Below are positions 17,157 to 25,706 of a DNA stretch of 36,992 nt, piece after piece. The DNA lies in the IMG/VR virus record IMGVR_UViG_3300046336_000273, positions 1 through 36,992 of that record; one strand, 5' to 3'. Under the pieces are notes generated by a model that worked only from the letters and a program-made list of their open reading frames with translations, did not search any database and had not been told where the DNA came from. Source of the stretch: a virus. Made by a program: the position numbers and the translations under genes. Within the stretch, counting starts at the first letter, position 1, and the number at the start of each line of letters is the position of its first letter.

Positions 17157-18095
17157 GTGGATAAACTTTTATCAAACTATTTAGCTATAAAATTAATATT
17201 AGACGATGATACATTTGAAGACAATAACAACACTAAAATATATTTAGGATCTTCAGCTAATAATGATAACAAAGTTTATCCAAGAATTGATGCAATAGTT
17301 GATAAAAGTATGGGTTTTTCATTATCAAATGCTAAAGTTACTTTATATAATGTTACGCAGGATACTATAAATAAATTTAGCAGAGTAAATTATTCTACAA
17401 TCACTAGACATTTCTCAAACACAATAGAGGTTTATGCTGGTAACATATTAAATAGCTTTAATTTACCAGCTTTGATATATAGGGGTCAGGTTTCTCTTGC
17501 TGTACCAGACTATAATCAACATAATGACGTTGTTTTTACTATTACATCTACTTATGGCATAAATGAACAAAATAATATTATTGATCCAACAATATATAGT
17601 GGAACAACTAGATTGGATGATGTCATAAGAACACTAGTAAGTAAAATACCTAATGCCATATATAAGCCAAAAAATGTATTTGATGTTATTGTTTCTCCTA
17701 AATACGAGGGATCAGCAATCAACCAAATAAGAATGTTGTGTAGCGACTATGGATACAATGTACTTTTTGATAAAAATATTGTATATGTTGTTAAGCAGGG
17801 GATTCTATTTAGTGATAATATTATTACAATTGGTCATGATGATGACAATGTCATAATGTTTGGATATCCTAAATTTGAAACATACGGAAGAATAGTTCGT
17901 ATAAAATATTCACCTGAAATTCAGTTTGGACAAAAAGTAATATTAAGATCTAATAAAGATGTTCATATTGATAACTTAGGCTCATCAATGCAAGTAATAG
18001 AAGAGTGGTACATTAATGGGTTAAAGTGTAACTTAAGTACTAATGGACCATTTGAGATGGAATTAACGCTAAATCAGATTAAGTATACAGCATGA
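17157..18095 (+). CDS. Baseplate hub protein (gpD/gp44-like)
   Basis: The 312-residue product starts with GTG at 17157, one base after the previous stop. It has the layout of central hub proteins: an N-terminal beta domain (about residues 1-125), a short helical part with LDDVIRTLVSKIP at about 156-168, and a C-terminal domain with DKNIVYVVKQG. That domain also has FGYPKFETYGRIVRIKYSPEIQFGQKVILRS, which in relatives reads MIGYPxFxxxGIxVxxLFNPxLxxGxxI. It forms the trimeric hub on which the spike sits. It overlaps the spike gene by 4 bases. Confidence 0.75.
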   Translation: MDKLLSNYLAIKLILDDDTFEDNNNTKIYLGSSANNDNKVYPRIDAIVDKSMGFSLSNAKVTLYNVTQDTINKFSRVNYSTITRHFSNTIEVYAGNILNSFNLPALIYRGQVSLAVPDYNQHNDVVFTITSTYGINEQNNIIDPTIYSGTTRLDDVIRTLVSKIPNAIYKPKNVFDVIVSPKYEGSAINQIRMLCSDYGYNVLFDKNIVYVVKQGILFSDNIITIGHDDDNVIMFGYPKFETYGRIVRIKYSPEIQFGQKVILRSNKDVHIDNLGSSMQVIEEWYINGLKCNLSTNGPFEMELTLNQIKYTA

Positions 18096-18709
18096 AATCA
18101 TACAATGGTATTAATCAGCTTATTAATAGTAATATTAATGATCAATTAAATTTTTTAATTTCTCAAGGACTATCTACTATTCATGCTTTACATATTGGAG
18201 AAATAACTGCAATTAATAGTGAAAAAAATACACTATCAGTACAGATACTAAGTAATATTATAGATATGAATGGTTCACCAATCAAGCAATCAATTATTAA
18301 TGATGTAGTAATTGGCTATATTGGGAACTCAAATACCCAGATAATAGTAGAGTATAAAGTAGGAGACATTGGTAATATTGGATTTTATAGTAGGGACTAC
18401 AAAGCAGTAATCAATGCTGGATTTACTGTCCAAAATCCAGCTAGTAAAAGCTGCAGCAGTATGCAGAGTCCAGTATGGCTTGGATCAATTGGCAAGAATC
18501 TTAATGATTCAAAAAATTACATTAAGATCGCTAAAGATGGTACAATATCTATGTTTTGTGAAAAAATTACTTTATGCAAGGGACTATTATCTCCTGTTGT
18601 TACAGAACATTCATTTTCTGGTAAATTATCTGTAATAATAGACGGCAAGCCATCAACAATAGAGTTTTCTAGTCTATCTGGATCTAAAAATGTAGAGGTT
18701 GCTATATGA
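18092..18709 (+). CDS. Baseplate spike/assembly protein (Gp138-like)
   Basis: The 205-residue product has an OB-fold-like N-terminal part (about residues 30-110). It contains ALHIGEITAINSEKNTLSVQILSNI and, later, IVEYKVGDIGNIGFYSRD, the usual VGDxGxlxfxxRD pattern of Gp138-type membrane-puncturing baseplate proteins. The C-terminal half (IKIAKDGTISMFCEKI) fits a short beta-helical spike. It overlaps hub and gp25-like genes by 4 bases each. Function follows from family and order. Confidence 0.75.
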   Translation: MKSYNGINQLINSNINDQLNFLISQGLSTIHALHIGEITAINSEKNTLSVQILSNIIDMNGSPIKQSIINDVVIGYIGNSNTQIIVEYKVGDIGNIGFYSRDYKAVINAGFTVQNPASKSCSSMQSPVWLGSIGKNLNDSKNYIKIAKDGTISMFCEKITLCKGLLSPVVTEHSFSGKLSVIIDGKPSTIEFSSLSGSKNVEVAI

Positions 18710-19131
18710 TAGGGATTAGAAGTAATTTTAATAACTCTGCAACTGGAGTGTCATTTAATGATAGTTTTATTGACTCTAATACTAGAGATATAGCAGTCAA
18801 TGTTAATCCTTACCAATCTCTCTCTAATAGCATTAATATTGCACTATTGAAACTGCTTGGAGAAGACCAACACATGAGGTATCTAGGAATACCATACTTA
18901 AAATTTATTAGTCAATCAGTTATAAACAGTGCTGAATTAGATTTTTTTATTCAAAAAATGGTATTTTCAGTTAATGAAAATATGACTGAAACACAGTATA
19001 GATATTATGGAATAAATGAAATTATCAGTAGATATTATCAAGTAGATGATAAGAATAATTTAATTATCTCAATTAATTTACGCTTGAATAATAATAAATT
19101 AATTTATCATACTCATGCTGTTAATCTATGA
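18706..19131 (+). CDS. Baseplate wedge protein (gp25/gpW-like, probable)
   Basis: The 141-residue product lies between the spike and J-like genes, the place of gp25/gpW-type wedge proteins. It contains SLSNSINIALLKLLGEDQHMRYLGIPYLKF at about residues 36-70 and a C-terminal strand-rich INEIISRYYQVDDKNNLIISINLRLNN. That fits the compact fold in which an N-terminal helix anchors the wedge. Similarity by eye is limited, so the name rests partly on order. Confidence 0.65.
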   Translation: MIGIRSNFNNSATGVSFNDSFIDSNTRDIAVNVNPYQSLSNSINIALLKLLGEDQHMRYLGIPYLKFISQSVINSAELDFFIQKMVFSVNENMTETQYRYYGINEIISRYYQVDDKNNLIISINLRLNNNKLIYHTHAVNL

Positions 19132-20294
19132 TTAGAGAGCAACATAGTTTTGATAGTATAAAGTCAGAGATAACTAAATTATATAAAAATATATACGGAG
19201 AAGACATTGATATCTCAACACAGTCATTTAACAACTATTATATAGTCTTTTTCACTGAATTAGTGATAAAAAATTACGGAATAATAGCAGAACTATACGA
19301 TTCACTTGATCCTAATTTATCTACTGGTAAATCATTAGATTCAATATGTGAATTTAATAATATAGTAAGAAAGCAAGCTTATCCATCAATAGTTACATGT
19401 ATTTGTAGCGGATTATCTGGTACATCAATCCCAGAAAATCAAATTATTTACAATCAAAATAATGAAGAATTTTATAATAAAGAAGCATTTACTATAGATA
19501 ATAGTCAATCAGCTACAGTATTATTTTACTCTAAAAAGAGTGGTATAATTAACTGTGATGCTAATACTATAAATAGAATTAATCAGCAAGTATATGGATG
19601 GGATTCTGTGAATAACCCAACTGATGGTATTATTGGTTCTGATATTCAAGATGACATACAGTTAAGGAATTCTCGTACACTAGAAATTAGCAAATTAAGT
19701 TTAGGATCGCTATATGCATTAGGATCTAATTTAGAAAATGCAGTTTTTGTAAGACAATGGGCATATATCACTAGCTCACAAAATGGAGTTATAATACCAG
19801 ATGGTTATTTATATTGTTCAGTTTTATACGATGAAGGATACGATGAAGAATTAGCAGAAATTATAGTAAAATCTGCAGTTACTGCTTACTATGGTGAAAC
19901 TGAGTTTACTGTAGTAGATAAAATATATCCGTGGAACTCAATTATTGTAAAATGGCATAAGGCTACTCAAGTTATGATTAGCCTTATTATTAAGATAATA
20001 TATTTATCAATCTATCCAAGCAAGGACATTCTAGCTGAACAGATTAGAACTTCTTGTATTGATAATATTAATGGAGAAGAAATAGGCTATAAAAAAATTC
20101 ATATTAACGAAAGAATCTATGTGGATAGATTCGCATCATCTTATAAAAGACTTGGAGTAACAACATCTGTATTAACCCTAATAGGTATATTAGGTGGGGC
20201 AGAATACTCAAGCAGTCTTTTATTGCCAGTGGATAAATGCTGCATATTTCTTAATAAGAATATTATTGTAGAGTATATAGATGAACAATTATAG
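19128..20294 (+). CDS. Baseplate J-like protein
   Basis: The 388-residue product forms the wedge arms of the baseplate. It has the family layout: an N-terminal domain with ELYDSLDPNLSTGKSLDSICEFNNIVRKQA at about 60-92, a beta domain, and WDSVNNPTDGIIGSDIQDDIQLRNSRTLEI at about 160-190. The latter matches the conserved WxSVxNPxdGxxGxdxEsDxxLRxR signature. The C-terminal part is alpha/beta with a VDKIYPWNSIIV segment. It overlaps the wedge and tail-protein genes. Confidence 0.85.
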   Translation: MIREQHSFDSIKSEITKLYKNIYGEDIDISTQSFNNYYIVFFTELVIKNYGIIAELYDSLDPNLSTGKSLDSICEFNNIVRKQAYPSIVTCICSGLSGTSIPENQIIYNQNNEEFYNKEAFTIDNSQSATVLFYSKKSGIINCDANTINRINQQVYGWDSVNNPTDGIIGSDIQDDIQLRNSRTLEISKLSLGSLYALGSNLENAVFVRQWAYITSSQNGVIIPDGYLYCSVLYDEGYDEELAEIIVKSAVTAYYGETEFTVVDKIYPWNSIIVKWHKATQVMISLIIKIIYLSIYPSKDILAEQIRTSCIDNINGEEIGYKKIHINERIYVDRFASSYKRLGVTTSVLTLIGILGGAEYSSSLLLPVDKCCIFLNKNIIVEYIDEQL

Positions 20295-20865
20295 TCAATT
20301 TTCTCAAGCAGTTAATACAAACACATTATTTCATAGCATACAAGCATTATGCATGTTCAAAGAACATGAGTTTTATAATGATTTCTTATCAATCAATACC
20401 TGTAAAAAATCAGGACTGGATAATTGGGGCAAAATATTAGATGAGCCTCCATACTATGTAGTAGATTTGAGTACAGAAAACATTTTTGGTTATAGCGGAA
20501 GCCCTATATCTGAAAAATATAAGACTCACGGCTATTCAAATGGAGTATACTGGTGCGGAATAAATAATTTTGATAATATAGAATATACAGAAGAACAGTA
20601 TCGTTATGTGTTAAAATTAAAATACTTAAATTTAATTGCAGATCGAAATATGATCAATGCCACAAAAATAATAAATGATTTTTTTTTACAATTCAATGAA
20701 AGGAATAAAGTAAAGGTATATTTTGATATTTCTATCCCAACTACTAGGATATATGAATGTAATTTTATATTAGAAAATTGGCAAAATAGTATCTTGCATA
20801 ACAAAAGTCTCAATATGTCAATGATAGGATGCAATGTTTATGTAATACAAGGAAGCTTATTTTGA
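20281..20865 (+). CDS. Phage tail protein (DUF2612/gpI-like)
   Basis: The 194-residue product follows the J-like gene, overlapping by 14 bases, as gpI-type proteins usually do. It shows the DUF2612 pattern: FYNDFLSINTCKKSGLDNWGKILDEPPY near residues 32-60, then FDNIEYTEEQYRYVLKLKYLNLIADRNMINATKIINDFFLQF at about 98-140. It would connect the baseplate wedge to the fibre. Confidence is good because pattern and order agree. Confidence 0.78.
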   Translation: MNNYSQFSQAVNTNTLFHSIQALCMFKEHEFYNDFLSINTCKKSGLDNWGKILDEPPYYVVDLSTENIFGYSGSPISEKYKTHGYSNGVYWCGINNFDNIEYTEEQYRYVLKLKYLNLIADRNMINATKIINDFFLQFNERNKVKVYFDISIPTTRIYECNFILENWQNSILHNKSLNMSMIGCNVYVIQGSLF

Positions 20866-22088
20866 ATGATTTCACACAAACACAACCTGTTGATTTTATC
20901 CAGCTTGGAACATATGAGCCAATAGTTAGAGTAATTGATGGCAAAAATGCTAATAAATTAATTTATCCTACAATTATTCCATGCGCAAATGCTTCATTAG
21001 CCAATACAGTAACATCATACAGACAAGTTACTTATGATGGTAATGTAATTACTTTTCCTGATTTTAGCGGAGATGCAACAGTATCTCAACTGCAGATATT
21101 ACCAACAATCCCTAATTTATTTAGTTGGGAGCAAGGTATTCCAAGGTCACAAATCCCTAATTCACCTGGGATGTCAGATTCTACCCCAGCAGAAAATCCA
21201 AACTCTCCCTTCAAAATTATATCTGAAACATGTAACTTTATACAAAGTGGGGGAAGATGGGAATTAAATAATATTTACCTACAATATAATAACACATGTT
21301 ATAAAGATAGGACTTTCTGGTCAGATACAGTAAAAGATTATGTAATTTCTCTAAAAGAGACAAATATTAATTATGCTAATAATTCATCAAGTATCGCTAC
21401 TTCTAGCTCAATAAAATATGATGATTTATCACATAATAATATTGCTTGGATTCCTCAAAACTTAATTATCTCTTCTAGCTATTTGTTCAATGTATCAAGC
21501 TATACGTCATCTGGAGGGCTTACTTTTAAGGGTAATGCTTTATACTCGTATAATGTTAATACTAAAGAAGTAAAGCTTGCTATACAGTGGTTTTCATTGC
21601 AAAATGCAGATAGTAACGGTAAGACTCAAACATTTTCTCTCAATCTTGTAAATTATGCACATATAATCCAAAGTGATATTTTTGGCACTACTTCCAATGT
21701 TACCATTTCTGCTGCTGGATGTGCCACAATATGCCAAGGATTTACTGATACATCAGGTGGAAGATATGGATATTGTCAAGTAACGCAATTTTCTACTGGT
21801 GGGTTAAATTGCAGTTGCACATCTATTCATTATGTTGTAAATGTGCCAGCATTCACTACTGAGTTCTCTTTTGTATCAGATTTGTCAGCAGGAATAAGTG
21901 ATGGATTTTTGCATAAAAGCAATCTAGAGCGACCAAATAATAATACCATTTATCCGCCAGTTTATGTTGATACTAATGTTCAGCACCCATCAATTGATGA
22001 TTGGCAATTAGAAAATGGGATTATTCCAGGTAGTATGACAATAGATGGTATTGTTTACCCTCCAGAAGAACTGTTATCACTAACATGA
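20862..22088 (+). CDS. Tail fibre / receptor-binding-type protein
   Basis: A TTG start at 20862 has AAGGAAG six bases upstream and overlaps the previous stop, so it is preferred over the ATG at 20829, which lies deep inside the preceding gene; this gives 408 residues. No family is recognised. It is long, beta-rich, Ser/Asn/Thr-rich, with a short Cys-containing part near the middle (NVTISAAGCATICQGF and later LNCSCTSI), features of fibre or adhesin proteins exposed outside. It lies after the gpI-like gene, where fibre genes are found. Role inferred from order and composition. Confidence 0.65.
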   Translation: MNDFTQTQPVDFIQLGTYEPIVRVIDGKNANKLIYPTIIPCANASLANTVTSYRQVTYDGNVITFPDFSGDATVSQLQILPTIPNLFSWEQGIPRSQIPNSPGMSDSTPAENPNSPFKIISETCNFIQSGGRWELNNIYLQYNNTCYKDRTFWSDTVKDYVISLKETNINYANNSSSIATSSSIKYDDLSHNNIAWIPQNLIISSSYLFNVSSYTSSGGLTFKGNALYSYNVNTKEVKLAIQWFSLQNADSNGKTQTFSLNLVNYAHIIQSDIFGTTSNVTISAAGCATICQGFTDTSGGRYGYCQVTQFSTGGLNCSCTSIHYVVNVPAFTTEFSFVSDLSAGISDGFLHKSNLERPNNNTIYPPVYVDTNVQHPSIDDWQLENGIIPGSMTIDGIVYPPEELLSLT

Positions 22089-22420
22089 TAATCAATATCA
22101 AGAATAATACTGTTATTCCATCAACTATAGAAGAGCTAATTATTTATCCAGTTACTGGGGAATTTGCAGTTTTTGTAGACTCTCGTATGATACTACCGAC
22201 AGAAAAAATAGTTTTTTATATATGGGACAGGATACATGACTTAACATCATCTATTTCTTGGATTCCATATATTGCTAGTGGTAATCCAGTAACTATTGAT
22301 ACTACAAATAATACATTTAGCAGCAATACATTATTTACATTTATTATAATCAAGCCTGTTACAATTAATCCAGTACAGATAGCAATAATTTACCCTGGAT
22401 ATGCAGTTATAAAGGGATAA
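22085..22420 (+). CDS. Hypothetical tail-associated protein
   Basis: The 111-residue product is unrecognised and beta-rich, with strands such as VFYIWDRIH and LFTFIIIKP. It sits between two fibre-like genes, overlapping the first by 4 bases. A fibre-linked accessory or chaperone role is only a positional guess. Confidence 0.6.
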   Translation: MIINIKNNTVIPSTIEELIIYPVTGEFAVFVDSRMILPTEKIVFYIWDRIHDLTSSISWIPYIASGNPVTIDTTNNTFSSNTLFTFIIIKPVTINPVQIAIIYPGYAVIKG

Positions 22421-22426
22421 ATCTTA

Positions 22427-24520
22427 ATGAGTAAATTTTCTAGCTATTCTCATTTACCTTCTTCAACAAGTAATCATAGTAATGATATTGGAAAAGTGAA
22501 TCTTACATATATACCATCTGCAAATGGTGGTCAGATCATAACTGATACTGGTGGAACTGCAGCTGACTTAATTTTAACAAGCAGTACACAAGCTGGATTA
22601 ATGACTCCAGCACAACAGGAATCATTAGAGGATAATACTAATAGTATATCTATCTTAGAATCTGATATTTCAACAATAGATACACAAATATCTACATTAG
22701 AATATAATATTTCAGAAATAAATAATGAACTTACTACAGTAAATAATGAACTTACTACAGTAAATAATGAACTTACTAATAAAGCTAATCTAATAAATGG
22801 CAAGGTATCGGTTGATGAGATACCAATACTACAAATAGGTATAATCGGAGGTTCTTCTCTTCCTCAAAAGCTTTCTAACGGAATGAATGCTAGTATCTCA
22901 TCTGATGGATTAGGAAAACTAAAAGCAAATATTCTTATTCAAGATAAATATGATAGCACTAGTACAGTATCTGCTCCTTTATTATCTCTAACTAATGTAG
23001 AAGATATTATATCATTTTCTAGCAAAAATATTGTTAAGTTTAATAAAATTAAAACTAAATTTGAAGCAAACATTAATAATTTGAATGTCAATACTCTTAT
23101 TATGGGATTAAAAGACCCAATCATAAATAATGAAAGCGCTCAAAGAAACATTAGCAATATGACTATTAGTGATTTTGCTACAAAAGTTGATCAAGCATTT
23201 TCTCAACCAGTTAATTATAACCTCATAGCACAACTAATTAACAATTATGCATATATATTTACTTCAACTAATGACAATATCAGTATAAGATTTTTTGAAA
23301 AATCTATGATTGAAGCACAAGAAATAGCGAGCAATGGGATTAATATAACATTTGCATTAGATTCTGGCAATGGAGTAATACTTATTGGTTTTTCTATAAT
23401 TAATGGTAGCATGTACATAAACCAAGACAATCAGTCATTAAATCCATTAATGATAGCTTCAACAGAAACAACTGCTTTACTAAATGGACAGGTTCAATCA
23501 GGATCTATTATTACTGGTAAGGCTCTAAAGTTTTCTGGTGCAGCAGTATCAGGAGATGGAGAAAATATCCTAATAACAGTTCCTAATAGTAATCTAGGCA
23601 TTGTCTCAGTTATTTTATCTATTATACCAGTTTCTACAGGATTAAACTTTATCTTAACAATTGATAGTATACCACAGCCTCCGGTACTAATGCTATTTAC
23701 AGATTTATTTGTTAACACCCCAAATTTATATTTTCCAATACCAATAAATAATTCAGACGGTACACGATCATTTATTCCAAAATATAACCATCCCACTGTT
23801 TACCTGTATGCTAATTCAAATGCTGAATTAGTATTAAGTTCTCCCAAAATGCTAACCCTTAACCAATCTCTACTAGCTACTTCTAATATAGACACTCCAA
23901 TATTCCAATTAGATACTAGTACTGGAGGAATAAAATTGCAAAAAAAAGGTAGATATATCTTTAATTTATCAGTTGGAGTACTAAATATAGGGGCTGGAAC
24001 AAAGGCATTAATAACAATTTTAGCTCCTGATGGTACACAGCTACCAAATAATACTAGTTTAAGATTTGTAGAACTTGATACTACATTGATTCAAAATATG
24101 TCTTTTTCTCAATTCAAGTCTAATGCAGTATATGATTACAGTTCATCTTTAATTACTAATAAAGTAAGTTCATTATTATCTAATGTTACTGCCATTACTC
24201 CTTCTATCCTTGCTACTGTTATATCTGATAGTATCAAGTTTAGTAACAAGACATTACTAGATAGAATTGCTTATTATTCCAATATAAATATTACTCAAGA
24301 TATTAGTAATCCCACATCATCTAACCCTACATTATCAGCAGCTACTGCATCAGGGGGTCTTTCTAATCCAACTCTCAATTTTGTTTATGATAATGCAACA
24401 GTAGGTTTAGTAGTTTGTGCTTACCTAATTTCTTTTACTAATCCTTCAGCAGTTCCTTTAACATTAGAAGCAGATTCAACCTCTCTATGTATAGAATATG
24501 CAGGTGGGTCATTTAACTAA
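22427..24520 (+). CDS. Long tail fibre protein
   Basis: The 697-residue product is the largest structural protein. After a Ser-rich start it has a low-complexity trimer-type N-terminal region. Residues about 70-122 form a coiled coil in which NNELTTV-type heptads repeat, matching a 21-base DNA repeat at 22723-22783. The rest is beta-rich with Ser, Asn, Ile and Thr, and small repeats, and ends in a compact domain (LTLEADSTSLCIEYAGG). It probably binds the host surface. No carbohydrate-binding or chaperone domain is recognised; the call is from length, coiled coil and position. Confidence 0.75.
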   Translation: MSKFSSYSHLPSSTSNHSNDIGKVNLTYIPSANGGQIITDTGGTAADLILTSSTQAGLMTPAQQESLEDNTNSISILESDISTIDTQISTLEYNISEINNELTTVNNELTTVNNELTNKANLINGKVSVDEIPILQIGIIGGSSLPQKLSNGMNASISSDGLGKLKANILIQDKYDSTSTVSAPLLSLTNVEDIISFSSKNIVKFNKIKTKFEANINNLNVNTLIMGLKDPIINNESAQRNISNMTISDFATKVDQAFSQPVNYNLIAQLINNYAYIFTSTNDNISIRFFEKSMIEAQEIASNGINITFALDSGNGVILIGFSIINGSMYINQDNQSLNPLMIASTETTALLNGQVQSGSIITGKALKFSGAAVSGDGENILITVPNSNLGIVSVILSIIPVSTGLNFILTIDSIPQPPVLMLFTDLFVNTPNLYFPIPINNSDGTRSFIPKYNHPTVYLYANSNAELVLSSPKMLTLNQSLLATSNIDTPIFQLDTSTGGIKLQKKGRYIFNLSVGVLNIGAGTKALITILAPDGTQLPNNTSLRFVELDTTLIQNMSFSQFKSNAVYDYSSSLITNKVSSLLSNVTAITPSILATVISDSIKFSNKTLLDRIAYYSNINITQDISNPTSSNPTLSAATASGGLSNPTLNFVYDNATVGLVVCAYLISFTNPSAVPLTLEADSTSLCIEYAGGSFN
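22723..22783 (+). repeat. 21-bp direct repeat encoding coiled-coil heptads
   Basis: About three near-identical 21-base units with core GAACTTACTACAGTAAATAAT encode the heptad NNELTTV in the fibre gene. Because the unit equals seven codons, copy-number change would lengthen or shorten the coiled coil in frame. Confidence 0.85.
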
Positions 24521-24531
24521 GGAGTATTAAT

Positions 24532-24939
24532 ATGCAAGATTCATACTATGACCATACACATATTATACTAGAAAATATTTTTTATTGTTTTAGTTGGTTT
24601 ATATTTGTTACTTTTTTATATTCTTCTGTAGCATGGATGATTCCAGACGCCAGTAAAATAGCATTTATAGGATTAACTATTAATGCTACTGTTATGAATT
24701 TTTCATTTTGTAATATATTGTCATTTATTAAAAATAAATACCATCATAAATATAATACTTCTCAATTGGTTGTTGTACAATCTATAATTATGTTTTATTA
24801 TTTTATTGCAATGGCTAACAGAGATATGCAAGAAATATCATATAATCAGTGGCAGCATTTTATATTTGTATTTGTAGATATTGTTGCTATGTTATATTTT
24901 TTAATGTTTAAGTTTCTTGTATTAATAGACGTTTTATAA
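24532..24939 (+). CDS. Polytopic membrane protein
   Basis: The 135-residue product is unrecognised. It has about four hydrophobic segments: residues 17-36, 43-62, 80-96 and 108-132. GGAG lies a few bases before the ATG. It is the first of four small membrane genes after the fibre gene (24532-25699), where lysis functions are often encoded. A lysis or membrane-exclusion role is possible. Confidence 0.65.
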   Translation: MQDSYYDHTHIILENIFYCFSWFIFVTFLYSSVAWMIPDASKIAFIGLTINATVMNFSFCNILSFIKNKYHHKYNTSQLVVVQSIIMFYYFIAMANRDMQEISYNQWQHFIFVFVDIVAMLYFLMFKFLVLIDVL

Positions 24940-25127
24940 TGATACTATACTGTATATTAGCAATAAACTTATATATTGTAGCATTTTCTATATATTATTT
25001 TATTCAAATTAATAAAATAGTAACTATTATGCATAATATTTTGTATGTTATAAACAATATTTTTAAGTTAGCTAATATTACAATTAATATTGATAAGTTT
25101 ATCATGGATAAATATGAGCATAATTGA
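24939..25127 (+). CDS. Small single-span membrane protein
   Basis: The 62-residue product has one strong hydrophobic segment (about residues 3-25) followed by an amphipathic Ile/Asn-rich helix. Its start shares a base with the previous stop, and it overlaps the next gene by 14 bases. No family is recognised; it belongs to the late membrane-protein cluster. Confidence 0.55.
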   Translation: MILYCILAINLYIVAFSIYYFIQINKIVTIMHNILYVINNIFKLANITINIDKFIMDKYEHN

Positions 25128-25467
25128 AATACAAAATTTTACTATCTCTGGGAAAAATGAATTGATATTCTTTATTACAATACTATCTCTCACATTCATC
25201 ATATTTATGAGCATATGCTCTACAAAAAAAATCAAGCAAGTTATCAGCATGCAAAAAGAAATTAAGGAAGATATAGATAATGATAGATTAAAAAATTTAT
25301 CTAACTTTCAAAAGTATGATATAGAAATATCATCAATCAAGTCAACAATTAGGGATTATTCTACACAAACTAACGATAAATTTAATTTTTTATTACATAC
25401 GATAAATATAAATAAAGAACAAAATTGTAGCTATACACAAATATGTAGAGAGGAAAATCATGAATAA
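25114..25467 (+). CDS. Small membrane protein with coiled-coil tail
   Basis: The ATG at 25114 gives 117 residues; a longer start at 25090 overlaps the previous gene further. After about 15 polar residues comes a hydrophobic segment (ELIFFITILSLTFIIFMSIC), then a Lys/Glu-rich helical tail of about 80 residues. This resembles membrane-anchored coiled-coil lysis accessories, but the actual spanins are found at 30422. Function unknown. Confidence 0.6.
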   Translation: MSIIEIQNFTISGKNELIFFITILSLTFIIFMSICSTKKIKQVISMQKEIKEDIDNDRLKNLSNFQKYDIEISSIKSTIRDYSTQTNDKFNFLLHTININKEQNCSYTQICREENHE

Positions 25468-25699
25468 ACATGATAAATTAATCTTGGTTGCAATATTAAT
25501 ATTTTCATTCTTAGTAGTTGCTGGATGCATAGTATGGGGCCTAGTAGCTAATGATTTACTTGATGACATATTGAAACACATGATTGATAGCGGAATGTTT
25601 GATAAAATCCTAATTGGGATAGGTACTGCATTTACGATAGTATTGGGATTAATTACTAAATTACTTTTAAGCGATAATACATTGGGGAAACAGCAATAA
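25460..25699 (+). CDS. Holin-like small membrane protein
   Basis: The 79-residue product has two transmembrane segments (about residues 8-29 and 48-70) separated by a short charged loop, with charged ends, the layout of class II holins that time lysis by opening the inner membrane. AGAGGAAA precedes the ATG. The VVAGC in the first segment resembles a lipobox, but the following residues stay hydrophobic, so it is read as a membrane helix. The lysozyme encoded at 28747 has no signal sequence and would need a holin. The holin call is inferred. Confidence 0.5.
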   Translation: MNKHDKLILVAILIFSFLVVAGCIVWGLVANDLLDDILKHMIDSGMFDKILIGIGTAFTIVLGLITKLLLSDNTLGKQQ

Positions 25700-25706
25700 T
25701 TAAAAA

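Noticed and set aside
25460-25699. Lipoprotein (VVAGC as lipobox)
   Set aside because: Residues after the Cys stay hydrophobic, so the segment is better read as the first of two membrane helices.
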